DNA from: Pseudomonadota bacterium | GTDB taxonomy: Bacteria; Pseudomonadota; Gammaproteobacteria; Burkholderiales; Thiobacillaceae | Direction of reading: 5' to 3' | Assembly (NCBI GenBank): GCA_021847835.1 | Contig: JAJZPR010000005.1 | Coordinates: 62,001-126,000 of the forward strand | DNA length: 64,000 nt | Part shown: positions 44,407 to 53,054 of the stretch, piece after piece | Position numbering within the stretch: the first letter of the stretch is position 1 | Layout of the letters: each line of letters begins with the position of its first letter | Position numbers and translations under genes: made by a program | The notes under the pieces: model-generated | What the model was told of the DNA's origin: nothing | Seen by the model: only the letters and a program-made list of their open reading frames with translations | Database searches by the model: none

Positions 44407-44835
44407 TTAACGGGATTCGCTCGGTTTCTTCTGGCCAACCCTGGCGTCGAAACGCTGCCGGTCGATGACGAAGCGCTCGTGCCGGCCCCGGGAGATCACC
44501 TCCACGCCGTCGTGCGCTTCCACCGCGAACACCAGTTTCCTGCCTTCGGCCGCGATCAGTTTCACCGTGGCGGTGACTTCCAGGCCCGGCGGGGTGGCGG
44601 CCTCGTGGCTGACATCGATGTGGGTGCCGACCGTCTGCTCGCGCGGCCAGTCGAGATGCGGGTTGACGCACTTGATGCAGGCCCATTCCAGGAAGCCCAC
44701 GAGAAAGCCGGTGGCGAAGACCTCGGGCATGGCCACGAATTCCTCGGCTTCCGGGTAGAGCGCCGGCACGGTTTTCGACGAGGGCACCGTGAACTTGTGT
44801 TCATAGCGTATGCCGGGCTTGAGCGATTCCTTCAA
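44407..44835 (-). CDS. Hot-dog thioesterase of the fluoroacetyl-CoA thioesterase (FlK) type
   Basis: A 142-residue hot-dog protein. It matches FlK over most of its length, including ALYPEAEEF, MPEVFATGFLVGFLEWAC and SHEAATPPGLEV. The FlK catalytic residues are conserved: T42, E50 and H77 (His76 in FlK). FlK hydrolyses fluoroacetyl-CoA in Streptomyces; here the substrate is unknown and could be another short acyl-CoA. It lies in the same-strand run after the phn genes. Confidence 0.85.
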   Translation of the reverse strand: MKESLKPGIRYEHKFTVPSSKTVPALYPEAEEFVAMPEVFATGFLVGFLEWACIKCVNPHLDWPREQTVGTHIDVSHEAATPPGLEVTATVKLIAAEGRKLVFAVEAHDGVEVISRGRHERFVIDRQRFDARVGQKKPSESR

Positions 44836-44857
44836 TGTCTTCTCCAGGGTTGCACGT

Positions 44858-45409
44858 TCAGGTGTTTTTCTCGGCGATATGCGTCGGCAGGCCGTCGATG
44901 CTGAACTGGTTCTTGTCCAGCCAGTATTGCCGCACGCCGTCTTCGCCCTTCCTGCGCGACCATTCGTTCAGTTCCTCGCGGTCGCCGAGATACTGGTAGA
45001 GCGGCACGCCGGCGCCGCAGGAGGTCTGCACCAGATCGACGGAAAGCTCGAAGAGCTGGCGCGCGCCGGGCAGCGGCTGGAACAGCGCATACAGCGCGTT
45101 CCACTCCGCGTCGTTGAGATGGATCGCGCGGGCGCGGCCATACAGGCGCAGGATCAGTGGCGGGCCCTCGAAGGCGCAGAACATCAGGGTCATGCGCGGG
45201 TCCGCCAGCACATGGGCGGCGGTCTCGTTGCCGCTGCCGGTCACGTTCAGCCAGACCACGCGCCTGTCGTCGAGCACGCGCAGGCTGTCCATGCCCTTGG
45301 GCGAGACATTGACGCGGCTGTCCGCCGCGGCGGTGCCGACGAAGAAGATCCTTTGCGCCCGGATGAAGCGGATGTGCTGCTCGGTGAGGGAGCCGAAACG
45401 CTTGGCCAT
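44858..45409 (-). CDS. Pyridoxamine 5'-phosphate oxidase-family flavoprotein
   Basis: A 183-residue split-barrel flavin-binding protein. Stretches such as FFVGTAAADSRVNVSPKG and FEGPPLILRLYGRARAIH match the PNPOx-like family, not authentic PdxH. Many members bind FMN or F420 or haem and detoxify oxidised compounds; no substrate can be named. It starts 8 bp after the acetyltransferase stop and is followed by the thioesterase, suggesting one transcript. Confidence 0.82.
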   Translation of the reverse strand: MAKRFGSLTEQHIRFIRAQRIFFVGTAAADSRVNVSPKGMDSLRVLDDRRVVWLNVTGSGNETAAHVLADPRMTLMFCAFEGPPLILRLYGRARAIHLNDAEWNALYALFQPLPGARQLFELSVDLVQTSCGAGVPLYQYLGDREELNEWSRRKGEDGVRQYWLDKNQFSIDGLPTHIAEKNT

Positions 45410-45417
45410 GTCTTGCC

Positions 45418-45885
45418 TCAGGTATCCTGCCGCGGCGGATCGAGCAGCACGCGGTAGCTGTAGCCGTGCCGCTCGAAGCCGAGCGATTCGTAAAAGGCGT
45501 GCGCCCGTTCGCGCCTGAGGTTGGAAGAAAGCGCAGCCTTGTAGCAGCCCTTCTCGCCGCAGAGTTCAAGCGCGTGCCGCATCATGGCCCTGCCGATGCC
45601 CTGCCCTTGGCAGTCCGGGTCCACGGCCACGTCCTCGATGACCGCCGAGGGCGTGCCCCAGTGGCCAAGGCTGTGCATGACGAGCAGGGCGAAGGTGCCG
45701 ACGATGCGGGAGTCCCGCTCCGCGACATAAATCCTGCAGTCCGGATGCTGCGCCATGCGCTCGAACAGGCGCTCGGCCTCAGGCAGGGGCAGCGCCTTGC
45801 CGTCGAGGTCGGGCTGCGCGTACAGCCTGAGTATCTCGGCGAGGTCGGCCCGGGTGGCGACCCGGCAGGAAACAGGCTCGTTCAT
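45418..45885 (-). CDS. GNAT N-acetyltransferase, possibly PhnO-like
   Basis: A 155-residue GNAT protein. The acetyl-CoA loop is VDPDCQGQGIGRAMM, and the C-terminal ALSSNLRRERAHAFYESLGF resembles the end of E. coli PhnO. PhnO acetylates aminoalkylphosphonates, and this gene follows phnP by under 100 bp on the same strand, so it may be the missing PhnO of this cluster. ATG at 45885 is used; a TTG at 45906 after GGAGG would add seven residues. Confidence 0.78.
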   Translation of the reverse strand: MNEPVSCRVATRADLAEILRLYAQPDLDGKALPLPEAERLFERMAQHPDCRIYVAERDSRIVGTFALLVMHSLGHWGTPSAVIEDVAVDPDCQGQGIGRAMMRHALELCGEKGCYKAALSSNLRRERAHAFYESLGFERHGYSYRVLLDPPRQDT

Positions 45886-45983
45886 GGGCGATTCATCCGT
45901 CTGCAAACAGCCTCCAATCTAAACAGTCGGAGCGGGCAAGACAAGCTCAATCCCCTTCCGGCATGAGGCAATGGCCGGAGAGT

Positions 45984-46766
45984 TCAGGCGGGAGAACGAA
46001 AGCCGGCGTCGGGCAGATTCACAACGTGGCCGTCACGGGCCAGATGAACGCCGGCGGGCAGAGCGTCGGATTTGTCCTGCAGCCAGGCATCCAGATGATG
46101 GCTGGCATGGGTCAGCCAGGTGTTTGCATGCCCGATAGCCTTTGCGGTCGCCAGGGCGCGGGTCAAGTCGTTGTGGTTGCGGGGCGGCTCGGCTTGCGGG
46201 GGGTGGCTGCAATCCAGGGCGATCGCATCGGGGCGCCAGTTGGCGAGGAAGGATTCGGTCCGCGGCGGCAGGCCGACGGTGTCAGTCAGATAGGCGAAGC
46301 GCCGATCCTTGGCATCCGCGATGGCGTAGCCGAACGTCACTTTGGAGTGAATCAGGGGCAGCGGCGTCAAGCTCAGGTCGCCCACCGCGAACGGCCTGAA
46401 TTTGGCGAGCCGCCTGAAATCCAGCATACCGTGGTTTTTGTAGAGATCGGCGCAGCCTTCGGAATCGGGCGGGGCGTAGACGGGAATGGCCGCACCGCTT
46501 CCCCAGCGCAGATGGAACAGGCCCTGCACGTGATCGGGGTGGAAGTGCGTGAGCACGATGGCCGAGAGGCTGCCCGGCGGGAATCGCTCGGTGAGATCGG
46601 TCAGGCCGGCGTCGAGCAGGATGCGCGTGTCGCCCGCCTCCACCAGGGCCGTGGAAGGACGGCGCCGGAAGCCGGGCACGGTCCGCGCCCGCGCGCAGGC
46701 CGGGCAATCGCAGCCATAACGCGGCACGCCGCCCGCGTCGCCGGTGCCGAGAAAGGTGATGCGCAT
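45984..46766 (-). CDS. phnP: Phosphoribosyl 1,2-cyclic phosphate phosphodiesterase PhnP
   Basis: A 260-residue metallo-beta-lactamase-fold enzyme. The metal motif is THFHPDHVQGLF, and a structural zinc site uses CDCPAC near the N-terminus. It opens the cyclic phosphate made by C-P lyase, giving ribose 1,5-bisphosphate for PhnN. The ATG is 1 bp downstream of the phnN stop. Length is near E. coli PhnP (252). Confidence 0.94.
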   Translation of the reverse strand: MRITFLGTGDAGGVPRYGCDCPACARARTVPGFRRRPSTALVEAGDTRILLDAGLTDLTERFPPGSLSAIVLTHFHPDHVQGLFHLRWGSGAAIPVYAPPDSEGCADLYKNHGMLDFRRLAKFRPFAVGDLSLTPLPLIHSKVTFGYAIADAKDRRFAYLTDTVGLPPRTESFLANWRPDAIALDCSHPPQAEPPRNHNDLTRALATAKAIGHANTWLTHASHHLDAWLQDKSDALPAGVHLARDGHVVNLPDAGFRSPA

Positions 46767-46767
46767 G

Positions 46768-47334
46768 TCAGGCCGCGGCCCGCTTGCGGCCGGCGTTGAG
46801 CAGCCCCACGAGGTGTTCGCCGGCTGCGGCCAGCTCGCCATCGTTTTCGATGATCTCCACGCATCCGGACGGCCGCGCAAACTGCCGGGCGCGTTCCAGG
46901 CGCCGGGCAATGTGCTCGTCGGTTTCACGTCCGCGCGCACGCAGCCGATGTTCGAGAATCTCCGGCGCGACGGTCACCAGCACCGCGACGAGCCCGGGGT
47001 AGCGCCGCCGCGCTTCCTCCAGATACGCGCGCGAGCCGTTCATCACCACGTTGCAGCCCTTGGCCAGCCACAGGTTGATTTCGCGGCCGATGCCGTAGCG
47101 CAAGCCGTGGCTTGCCCAGTGCATGGCGAACAGGCCGGCGGCCAGCCGCGCGTCGAACTCGGCCTCGGTCAGCGCGACGTGGTTCTCGCCGTGGAGTTCC
47201 ACCGGCCGCGTGATGTAGCGGTGCGCGAAGACCACGCCGGGATCGCTCGCCAGATGCTCGCGCGCGTAGCGCAGCAGGCTGTCCTTGCCGCTGCCGGAAG
47301 GGCCGATGACGTAGAAGAGTTTTCCCTCAGCCAT
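46768..47334 (-). CDS. phnN: Ribose 1,5-bisphosphate phosphokinase PhnN
   Basis: A 188-residue P-loop kinase with Walker A GPSGSGKDS at the N-terminus. It resembles guanylate kinases, with ARQFARPSGCVEIIENDGEL late in the sequence. It makes PRPP from ribose 1,5-bisphosphate, returning C-P lyase products to nucleotide metabolism. It overlaps the phnM end by 8 bp. Confidence 0.93.
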   Translation of the reverse strand: MAEGKLFYVIGPSGSGKDSLLRYAREHLASDPGVVFAHRYITRPVELHGENHVALTEAEFDARLAAGLFAMHWASHGLRYGIGREINLWLAKGCNVVMNGSRAYLEEARRRYPGLVAVLVTVAPEILEHRLRARGRETDEHIARRLERARQFARPSGCVEIIENDGELAAAGEHLVGLLNAGRKRAAA

Positions 47335-48481
47335 GGTCGAAGCATGCCTCGAACACCGGCTTGCCCGCGGAGAACACCCGGCTCGCCTGGGCCAGTCCGT
47401 TGACGTCGGCGACCGCGACCAGGTCGGCGCGCTTGCCGATAGCGATCTCGCCGCGATCCGTCAATCCCGCAGCGCGGGCGGGGTTGGCGCTGACCAGGCG
47501 CACCGCGTCGGCGAGCGTGATGCCCGCCAGCTCCGGCAGGCGGAACACCGCCACGATCAGCGTGGCAGGGTGGTAATCGGCGCACAGGCAGTCGGCCACG
47601 CCGGCCTTGACCGCATCCAGCGCCCGCATCGCGCCGGACTGGCTCTTGCCGCGCAGGATGTTGGGCGCGCCGAAGACGGTACTCATGCCGCGTTCGCGGG
47701 CGGCCTGGGCGGACTCCAGATTGATGGGGAACTCCGAAATGCCCACGCCCAGGCCGTGCAGGGTCTCGACCTTCTCAGGCGTGTCGTCGTCGTGGCTGGC
47801 GACGTGGATGTTCCTGTCTTTCGCGGCCGCGATGAGGCGGCGGATGCGATCCATGGCGCCTTCGGCCTGGGCCAGCTTGTTCGCAACCAGCACATCGAGC
47901 TCGCCCTCGGACTTCTTGTAAGTGCGCGCCAGATAATCGCGGTAGGCCGCGATGTCCTTGAACTGTCCCTGGCCCGGCGAATGGTCCATGACCGAGAGCA
48001 GGTGCATCTCGTCGTTTGCCATCAGTTCGAGCAGGATGTCGGGCGCGGTGGGGTCGGTGACCTCATAGCGGCAGTGCACGCGGTTGTCGATGAGGCCGTG
48101 CGGATTCCAGGCGTGCACCGCGCGCGCCACCGAGGCGGCGAAGTCGTTGTTGCGCACGCCGAGTTCCTCGTTGGCGAAGGACAGGGCGTGGAACACCGTG
48201 GTGACGCCGGCGGCGGCATTGCGCTTGTCGGCCTGGGCGCAGGCGAAGTCGAGCGGGAAATGCACCTTGGGACGCGGCTCGACTTCCTTTTCCAGGGCGT
48301 CGCAGTGCAGGTCGATCATGCCGGGGATCAGGGTCTTGCCGGCGAGGTCGAGGGTATGCGCGCCCTGGGCCGATTCGGGATCTATGGCGGCGATGGCGCC
48401 GTCCTCGATCAGCACCGCGGCGTCTTCGAGCACGGCGTCGGGCAGCACCACGCGGGCGCCGGTGAGATAAAGCCTGTTCAT
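47327..48481 (-). CDS. phnM: Alpha-D-ribose 1-methylphosphonate 5-triphosphate diphosphatase PhnM
   Basis: A 384-residue amidohydrolase. Metal-binding motifs are IDLHCDALE, VMDHSPGQGQF, ASHDDDTPEKV and a C-terminal ASLCADYHP-like CLCADYHPATL. It removes pyrophosphate from the ribose-1-phosphonate triphosphate produced by PhnGHIL. It overlaps phnL as ATGA. Length matches the family (about 380). Confidence 0.95.
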   Translation of the reverse strand: MNRLYLTGARVVLPDAVLEDAAVLIEDGAIAAIDPESAQGAHTLDLAGKTLIPGMIDLHCDALEKEVEPRPKVHFPLDFACAQADKRNAAAGVTTVFHALSFANEELGVRNNDFAASVARAVHAWNPHGLIDNRVHCRYEVTDPTAPDILLELMANDEMHLLSVMDHSPGQGQFKDIAAYRDYLARTYKKSEGELDVLVANKLAQAEGAMDRIRRLIAAAKDRNIHVASHDDDTPEKVETLHGLGVGISEFPINLESAQAARERGMSTVFGAPNILRGKSQSGAMRALDAVKAGVADCLCADYHPATLIVAVFRLPELAGITLADAVRLVSANPARAAGLTDRGEIAIGKRADLVAVADVNGLAQASRVFSAGKPVFEACFDHG

Positions 48482-49200
48482 GCGATTTCCTTGAGCATTG
48501 CTTCGACGGCGGGCGGCGGGGCCAGTTCGACGACCTGGTCGGCCAGCCGGCGAGTGGTTTCGGGATGGTGAAAAATGGCCAGCATGGCCGTGCCTTCGGC
48601 CTTGAGTCCCTCGATCAGGCCGATGACGCGCTCGGCGGTCGCGGGGTCCAGGCTCGCCGTAGGCTCATCGAGCAGCAGGAGACGCGGGCGGGCGACGAAG
48701 CCGCGCGCCAGGTTCACACGCTGGCGCTCGCCGCCGGAGAAGGTCGCGGGCGACACGCTCCACAGGCGCTCGGGCAGGTTCATGGCGGCGAGCCATTCGG
48801 CGGCGCGCCGCCTGGCCTCCTCGCGCGCGACACCCAGTGCCAGAAGCGGCTGCGCCACCACGTCGAGCGTGGCCTGGCGCGGCAGGCAGTGCAGGAACTG
48901 GGTGACGAAGCCGATCTCGCGGCGTCTGAGTTCCAGGATCTGGTGCTCGCCGGCGCGCGCGAGATCCAGTTCGTGGCCCAGCGCGTCGCGATAGAGAATG
49001 CGGCCGGCGGAGGGCAGATAGCTGCGGTAGATGCCCTTCAGCACCGAGGACTTGCCGGCGCCGGTGGGGCCGACCAGGGCCGTGAGCTCGCCCGCGCGCA
49101 CGGTGAAACCGACGTTGTGGGAGGACGGAATCAGCTTGTGCTGCTCGTGAAGCTCGAAGTGCTTGGCGTAGCCTTCGACCTGGAGGATGACGGGTTTCAT
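48478..49200 (-). CDS. phnL: C-P lyase ATP-binding protein PhnL
   Basis: A 240-residue ABC-type ATPase with Walker A GPTGAGKSS, signature SGGERQRV and Walker B LLLLDEPTASLD. With PhnG-H-I it attaches the phosphonate to ATP-ribose. It is a soluble complex component, not a transporter. It lies 10 bp after phnK. The N-terminal VEGYAKHFELHEQHK is PhnL-like. Confidence 0.94.
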   Translation of the reverse strand: MKPVILQVEGYAKHFELHEQHKLIPSSHNVGFTVRAGELTALVGPTGAGKSSVLKGIYRSYLPSAGRILYRDALGHELDLARAGEHQILELRRREIGFVTQFLHCLPRQATLDVVAQPLLALGVAREEARRRAAEWLAAMNLPERLWSVSPATFSGGERQRVNLARGFVARPRLLLLDEPTASLDPATAERVIGLIEGLKAEGTAMLAIFHHPETTRRLADQVVELAPPPAVEAMLKEIA

Positions 49201-49210
49201 GGTGCGCGTC

Positions 49211-50041
49211 TCACAGGGCGGAGGCCACCAGCCGCTGGGTGTAGGCGTGCTGGGGGTCTTCCAGGATTTGATCGGTGAGCCCCGCCTCGATGACGCGGCC
49301 GTATTTCATGACGATGGCGCGGCCGGTCAGCAGCCGGATCACGCCGAGGTCGTGGGTGACGACGATCATGGCGGTGTTCAGTTCCTGCTGGATTTCCAGG
49401 ATCAAGTCCAGAATCCGCGCCTGCACCGAGAGATCGAGCCCGGTGGTCACCTCGTCCAGGAACAGGAGCGGCGGCCGCGTGGCGAGCGCCTTGGCGATCT
49501 GCACGCGCTGCTGCATGCCGCCGGAGAAATTCTTCGGCAAATCGTCGACCCGCGACAGCAGCACCTCGGTGCGCGCGAGCAGCGCTTTCGCCCGCTCGCG
49601 GATCGCGCCGTAGTCCATCAGGTCGCTCATCAAGAGCCGCTCGGCGATGTTGCCGCCGGCGGTGATGTTGAAGTTCAGCCCCAGGTGGGGGTTCTGATAC
49701 ACCATGCCGAAGCGATGGTTGCGCAGCCAGCGCTGCCGCGCGGCGTTGAGCGCGAACAGCTCGTGCTGCGTGTCGCTGTCGTAGAAGATTGCCTCGCCGC
49801 CCGAGGGCGCCTGGTCGAAATACAGGGTCTTCACCACCGTGGACTTGCCGCTGCCCGACTCGCCCATGACGCCCAGGATTTCGCCTTCGAAAAGATCGAA
49901 GGACACATCGTGCAGGGCGACCACGCTGCCGCAATGCGGGCAGAGATTGGTGTCGGCGTCCGGACCGGTGGATTCGATGCAGAGGGGACAGCCGGGGCCG
50001 TAGATCTTGGAAAGGCCGCGGACTTCGATGATTTTGTTCAT
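49211..50041 (-). CDS. phnK: C-P lyase ATP-binding protein PhnK with a four-cysteine insertion
   Basis: A 276-residue ABC ATPase that binds the PhnGHIJ core. Walker A is GESGSGKS (60-67) and the signature is FSGGMQQRVQIAKAL. Compared with E. coli PhnK (252), about 20 residues are inserted after GLSKIYGPG, with cysteines C18, C21, C34 and C37 in two CxxC pairs (CPLC and CPHC), as in a zinc ribbon. The start overlaps phnJ as ATGA. Confidence 0.94.
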   Translation of the reverse strand: MNKIIEVRGLSKIYGPGCPLCIESTGPDADTNLCPHCGSVVALHDVSFDLFEGEILGVMGESGSGKSTVVKTLYFDQAPSGGEAIFYDSDTQHELFALNAARQRWLRNHRFGMVYQNPHLGLNFNITAGGNIAERLLMSDLMDYGAIRERAKALLARTEVLLSRVDDLPKNFSGGMQQRVQIAKALATRPPLLFLDEVTTGLDLSVQARILDLILEIQQELNTAMIVVTHDLGVIRLLTGRAIVMKYGRVIEAGLTDQILEDPQHAYTQRLVASAL

Positions 50042-50928
50042 GCCGCTTCCTCGCTCTTTCGCATCAACTGCTCGTCGCACCAGTCGCTGTCCGAGCATTG
50101 ATAAACCTTGCTGCCCGTGTCGTCGCTGAACTCGTCGAGGAAGGAATCGGTTGCGCCGCAGCGCGCGCAGGCGCGGCGCCGCCCCGCTCCGTCGCGGAAA
50201 TCCTCGACGCGGAACGGTACGTCGGTGAAGGCCAGCGGCTCGGCTTTGGTGTGCGGCGGCACGGCATAGATCTTCTTCTCGCGCCCGGCGCCGAACAGCA
50301 CCAGCGCCGCCGAATCGTCGAGCCTGGGCACGTCCCAGCGCGGAATCGGCGAAGGGTCGATCACGTAATGGCCGTTGATGCGCGTGGGGTAGCGGTGCGA
50401 CAGCGTGATCTCGTCGAACTTGACGATGTCCTCGTACAGCTTCACCAGGAGGCGCGAATAGTCGGCCTCGCCGTGCATGGTCTTGCGCCTGTCCTCGGAG
50501 GGTTCGACCACCACCAGTGCATCGGGATAGGGCACTTGCAGCACGAGGATCTGGCTGGCGGTCAGCGGCCGCTCCGGGATGCGGTGGCGCGACTGGATGA
50601 GGCTGGCGTCCGCGGTTTTCGTGGTGGTGGACACGCCGGGGCAGGTCATCTCGATGAACTGGCGCAGGTTGACGGCGTTTACAGAGTCGTCCGAGCCCTG
50701 GTCGATGACCTTGAGCACCTCGCCGGGGCCGACCAGGGACAGCGTCAGCTGCAGGCCGCCGGTGCCGAAGCCGCGCCCCATGGGCATTTCGCGCGAGGCG
50801 TAGGGCACCTGGTAGCCGGGAATGGCGATGGCCTTGAGTATGGCGCGGCGCACCTCCTTCTTGGCGTATTCGTCGAGGAAGCCGAAGTTGTAGGCAGTGC
50901 CGGTCTGGGCCTGGGGCATGGCGTTCAT
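50038..50928 (-). CDS. phnJ: Carbon-phosphorus lyase PhnJ
   Basis: A 296-residue radical-SAM enzyme that breaks the C-P bond. Four cysteines C254, C257, C278 and C284 (pattern C-x2-C-x20-C-x5-C) fit the cluster ligands and catalytic cysteine of E. coli PhnJ. A glycine in the N-terminal AIPGYQVPY region fits the glycyl radical site. The ATG at 50928 overlaps phnI as ATGA. The product is methane or another alkane plus ribose cyclic phosphate. Confidence 0.96.
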   Translation of the reverse strand: MNAMPQAQTGTAYNFGFLDEYAKKEVRRAILKAIAIPGYQVPYASREMPMGRGFGTGGLQLTLSLVGPGEVLKVIDQGSDDSVNAVNLRQFIEMTCPGVSTTTKTADASLIQSRHRIPERPLTASQILVLQVPYPDALVVVEPSEDRRKTMHGEADYSRLLVKLYEDIVKFDEITLSHRYPTRINGHYVIDPSPIPRWDVPRLDDSAALVLFGAGREKKIYAVPPHTKAEPLAFTDVPFRVEDFRDGAGRRRACARCGATDSFLDEFSDDTGSKVYQCSDSDWCDEQLMRKSEEAA

Positions 50929-52037
50929 GCGGTCGTCTCCTGTTTCTTTTGCGTCGTGCGCAGCCGGTCCAGGTCGGACTGGAAGGTGACGTAGTGCGGC
51001 ATCTTGTAGTGCGAGGCGAAGCCCATGGAGTCGACGCCGTCGACGTGCAGCAGCACGAACTCCGGGTCCTCGGAAGGGTTGGACGGGCCGTCCTGCATGC
51101 CTTTCTGCAGCGCGCGGTCGAGGATGGCCATGGCGATCGCCTTGACCTCGTTGTGGCCGAAGCAGGCGCCGTAGCCGACGGTGAAGGTCGGCTTGCCGCC
51201 CGCCTCGCTCGCCTCGTACATGGCGACGACCTCGCACTCGGTCACCAGCACCTCGCCGACTTCGGCAAGCTCGCCGGTCACCGGATGCGGCAGCAGCACG
51301 GGCAGGTAGCCCACGCGCAGTTCCGCCACCGTGGGGTGGACGTCGCCATAGCCGCGCATGTTGGAATAGGCGAGCGCCAAAAGCGAGCCGGTCTCCGCCC
51401 GCGCCATGGTGGCGAGCTGGGCCGAGCGCGGCACGGGAAACACGAGCGGCTCGCGGGTGATGTCGAACGCCGTCTGCGCGCGGCCGGCCGCCACGGGCGG
51501 CAGCAGTCCCTCCGCCCGCAGCGCGTCGAGCACCTTGGGAAAACTGTCGGGCAGATCCGCGGCGGGGCAGTTCTCCAGCCAGTCGCGCGCCACTGCGCGG
51601 AAGGCCTCGGGCGATTCGTCCATCAGCTCCAGGCGCAGCAGGCGCAGGGCGTAGTCGGGCGTCGGCCCCAGCATCTGGCCGCCGGGGATGTCCTTGAAGG
51701 CGGCGGAAATGCGGCGGATCAGGCGCATGCGCGAGGTGTCGAGCGGCGGTGTGGCGGTGAGCCGCGGTCGCGTGGAGCGCCAGGCGCGCAGCGCGAACGC
51801 GGCTTCCAGCGTGTCGCCCAGGCTTTGCTTGACGGCGAGCGCGGCGAAGCGCGGGTGGTACACGCCGCCCTCGGACACCACGCGGTCCACCAGGTGGCGC
51901 AGTTGATGCAGGACGGCGTCGATGGCGAGCGGCTCGGCCGTGGGACTGCTCAGCCCTTCTTCGGTACGCAGAAACTCGGTCACGGCGGCGGCACCGGCAA
52001 TCGCCCGGCCGCCGCCCTTGATGGCGACGTAACTCAT
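50925..52037 (-). CDS. phnI: C-P lyase core protein PhnI
   Basis: A 370-residue core subunit that starts MSYVAIKGGGRAIAGAA, the standard PhnI start. It has blocks QMLGPTPDYALRLLRLELMD and VGYGACFGHNEVKAIAMAIL. PhnI with GHL makes ribose-1-phosphonate triphosphate. Slightly longer than E. coli PhnI (354). Overlaps both neighbours as ATGA. Confidence 0.95.
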   Translation of the reverse strand: MSYVAIKGGGRAIAGAAAVTEFLRTEEGLSSPTAEPLAIDAVLHQLRHLVDRVVSEGGVYHPRFAALAVKQSLGDTLEAAFALRAWRSTRPRLTATPPLDTSRMRLIRRISAAFKDIPGGQMLGPTPDYALRLLRLELMDESPEAFRAVARDWLENCPAADLPDSFPKVLDALRAEGLLPPVAAGRAQTAFDITREPLVFPVPRSAQLATMARAETGSLLALAYSNMRGYGDVHPTVAELRVGYLPVLLPHPVTGELAEVGEVLVTECEVVAMYEASEAGGKPTFTVGYGACFGHNEVKAIAMAILDRALQKGMQDGPSNPSEDPEFVLLHVDGVDSMGFASHYKMPHYVTFQSDLDRLRTTQKKQETTA

Positions 52038-52600
52038 GTCAGCGGGGTCTCCATGGGGGTCACGCGCGTGGTGCGCGGCAGCGCGCCGATGCGCGCCGCG
52101 TCGGTGAACAGGATGTCGACGCCGAGCGGAAAGCCGGCGGTCCAGTCGGCGCGGCGTGCGAGCCAGCCGGGATGCAAGCCGTCCAGGCGCAGCGCGCGCC
52201 GGCCGGCGATGCCGGGGCCGTCGAGGGTCAGGCACAGCGGCCCGCTGCCGACCGCGGCGACCTCGATCACCAGGGTCGCGCCGAATTCCGGGCTTTCCAG
52301 GCTGCCCAGGGCGGGCTCGAAGTCGGGCGCCCGGCGGCCGTCGGCGACGACGTAGCGCGCGTCTTCCGAGGCGGCGCGCCGGGCCTGGAGCAGAGGCCAG
52401 TCGCGCGCCTCGATCAGGCCGTGCGGGTCGGCCAGCGTGGTCTCGCCGTCCAGCAGCGTGGCCAGCAGCGCGCGGCGCGCGCCGGCGCCCTCGGCCCAGG
52501 CCGCGAGATCGCGCGCTTCGCCGGGACGCGAAAAACATTCGACCAGTTCGCGGAACACGCGCTGCTGGCGGTCGGCCTGCCAGATGCACTCAATCTTCAT
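52034..52600 (-). CDS. phnH: C-P lyase core protein PhnH
   Basis: A 188-residue PhnH. Features are QQRVFRELVECFSRPGEARDL near the N-terminus and GVDILFTDAARIGALPRTTR at the C-terminus. PhnH is a PLP-transferase-fold protein without PLP that forms part of the core. It overlaps phnG by 11 bp and phnI by 4 bp. Length fits the family (about 190). Confidence 0.94.
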   Translation of the reverse strand: MKIECIWQADRQQRVFRELVECFSRPGEARDLAAWAEGAGARRALLATLLDGETTLADPHGLIEARDWPLLQARRAASEDARYVVADGRRAPDFEPALGSLESPEFGATLVIEVAAVGSGPLCLTLDGPGIAGRRALRLDGLHPGWLARRADWTAGFPLGVDILFTDAARIGALPRTTRVTPMETPLT

Positions 52601-53054
52601 CGTCTTCTCCCGCGTCGTTCAGCACCGCGAAATCCACCCGGGTCGCGGCGAGCATGGCGCGGCGCCGGCGGTCTTCCTCCGCGCGGAGCCGGGCGCCTGT
52701 TTCGAGCAGCGCCGCCGCTCGCTCCGCGCCGGGCCATTGCGCCGCGAGCAAGGCGTCGAGGATGGCGAGCGCGCGGGCGAGCCCGGCGTCGTCCGCCATC
52801 GCCTGCGCGCCCCCCTCGATGTGGCGGCCGTCTGGCAGCGCAAGCTCGACGCGGCAGATCGAGAGCGGAAATTCGCCCAGGTAATAGGGTTCGTGGAAGG
52901 CCCCGTCGGCGAGCTGGAGCAGACCCAGGCCGGCCTGCGGCAGGCTCGTGAGCCGCACTTCGCAGTCCGCGGCGAGCGCGTCGGCCAGCGCCTTCAGTTC
53001 CGCGGGCGGATGGGCGGTAAGTGCCCATACCCAGTCTTTGCGTTCCACTTCCAT
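52590..53054 (-). CDS. phnG: C-P lyase core protein PhnG
   Basis: A 154-residue PhnG. Family stretches include GLLQLADGAFHEPYYLGEF and the C-terminal VDFAVLNDAGEDDED. The ATG at 53054 overlaps the upstream permease stop as TGATG and has AGGAGG before it; a start 24 bp upstream is possible but lies in the permease gene. It completes the GHIJ core. Confidence 0.93.
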   Translation of the reverse strand: MEVERKDWVWALTAHPPAELKALADALAADCEVRLTSLPQAGLGLLQLADGAFHEPYYLGEFPLSICRVELALPDGRHIEGGAQAMADDAGLARALAILDALLAAQWPGAERAAALLETGARLRAEEDRRRRAMLAATRVDFAVLNDAGEDDED

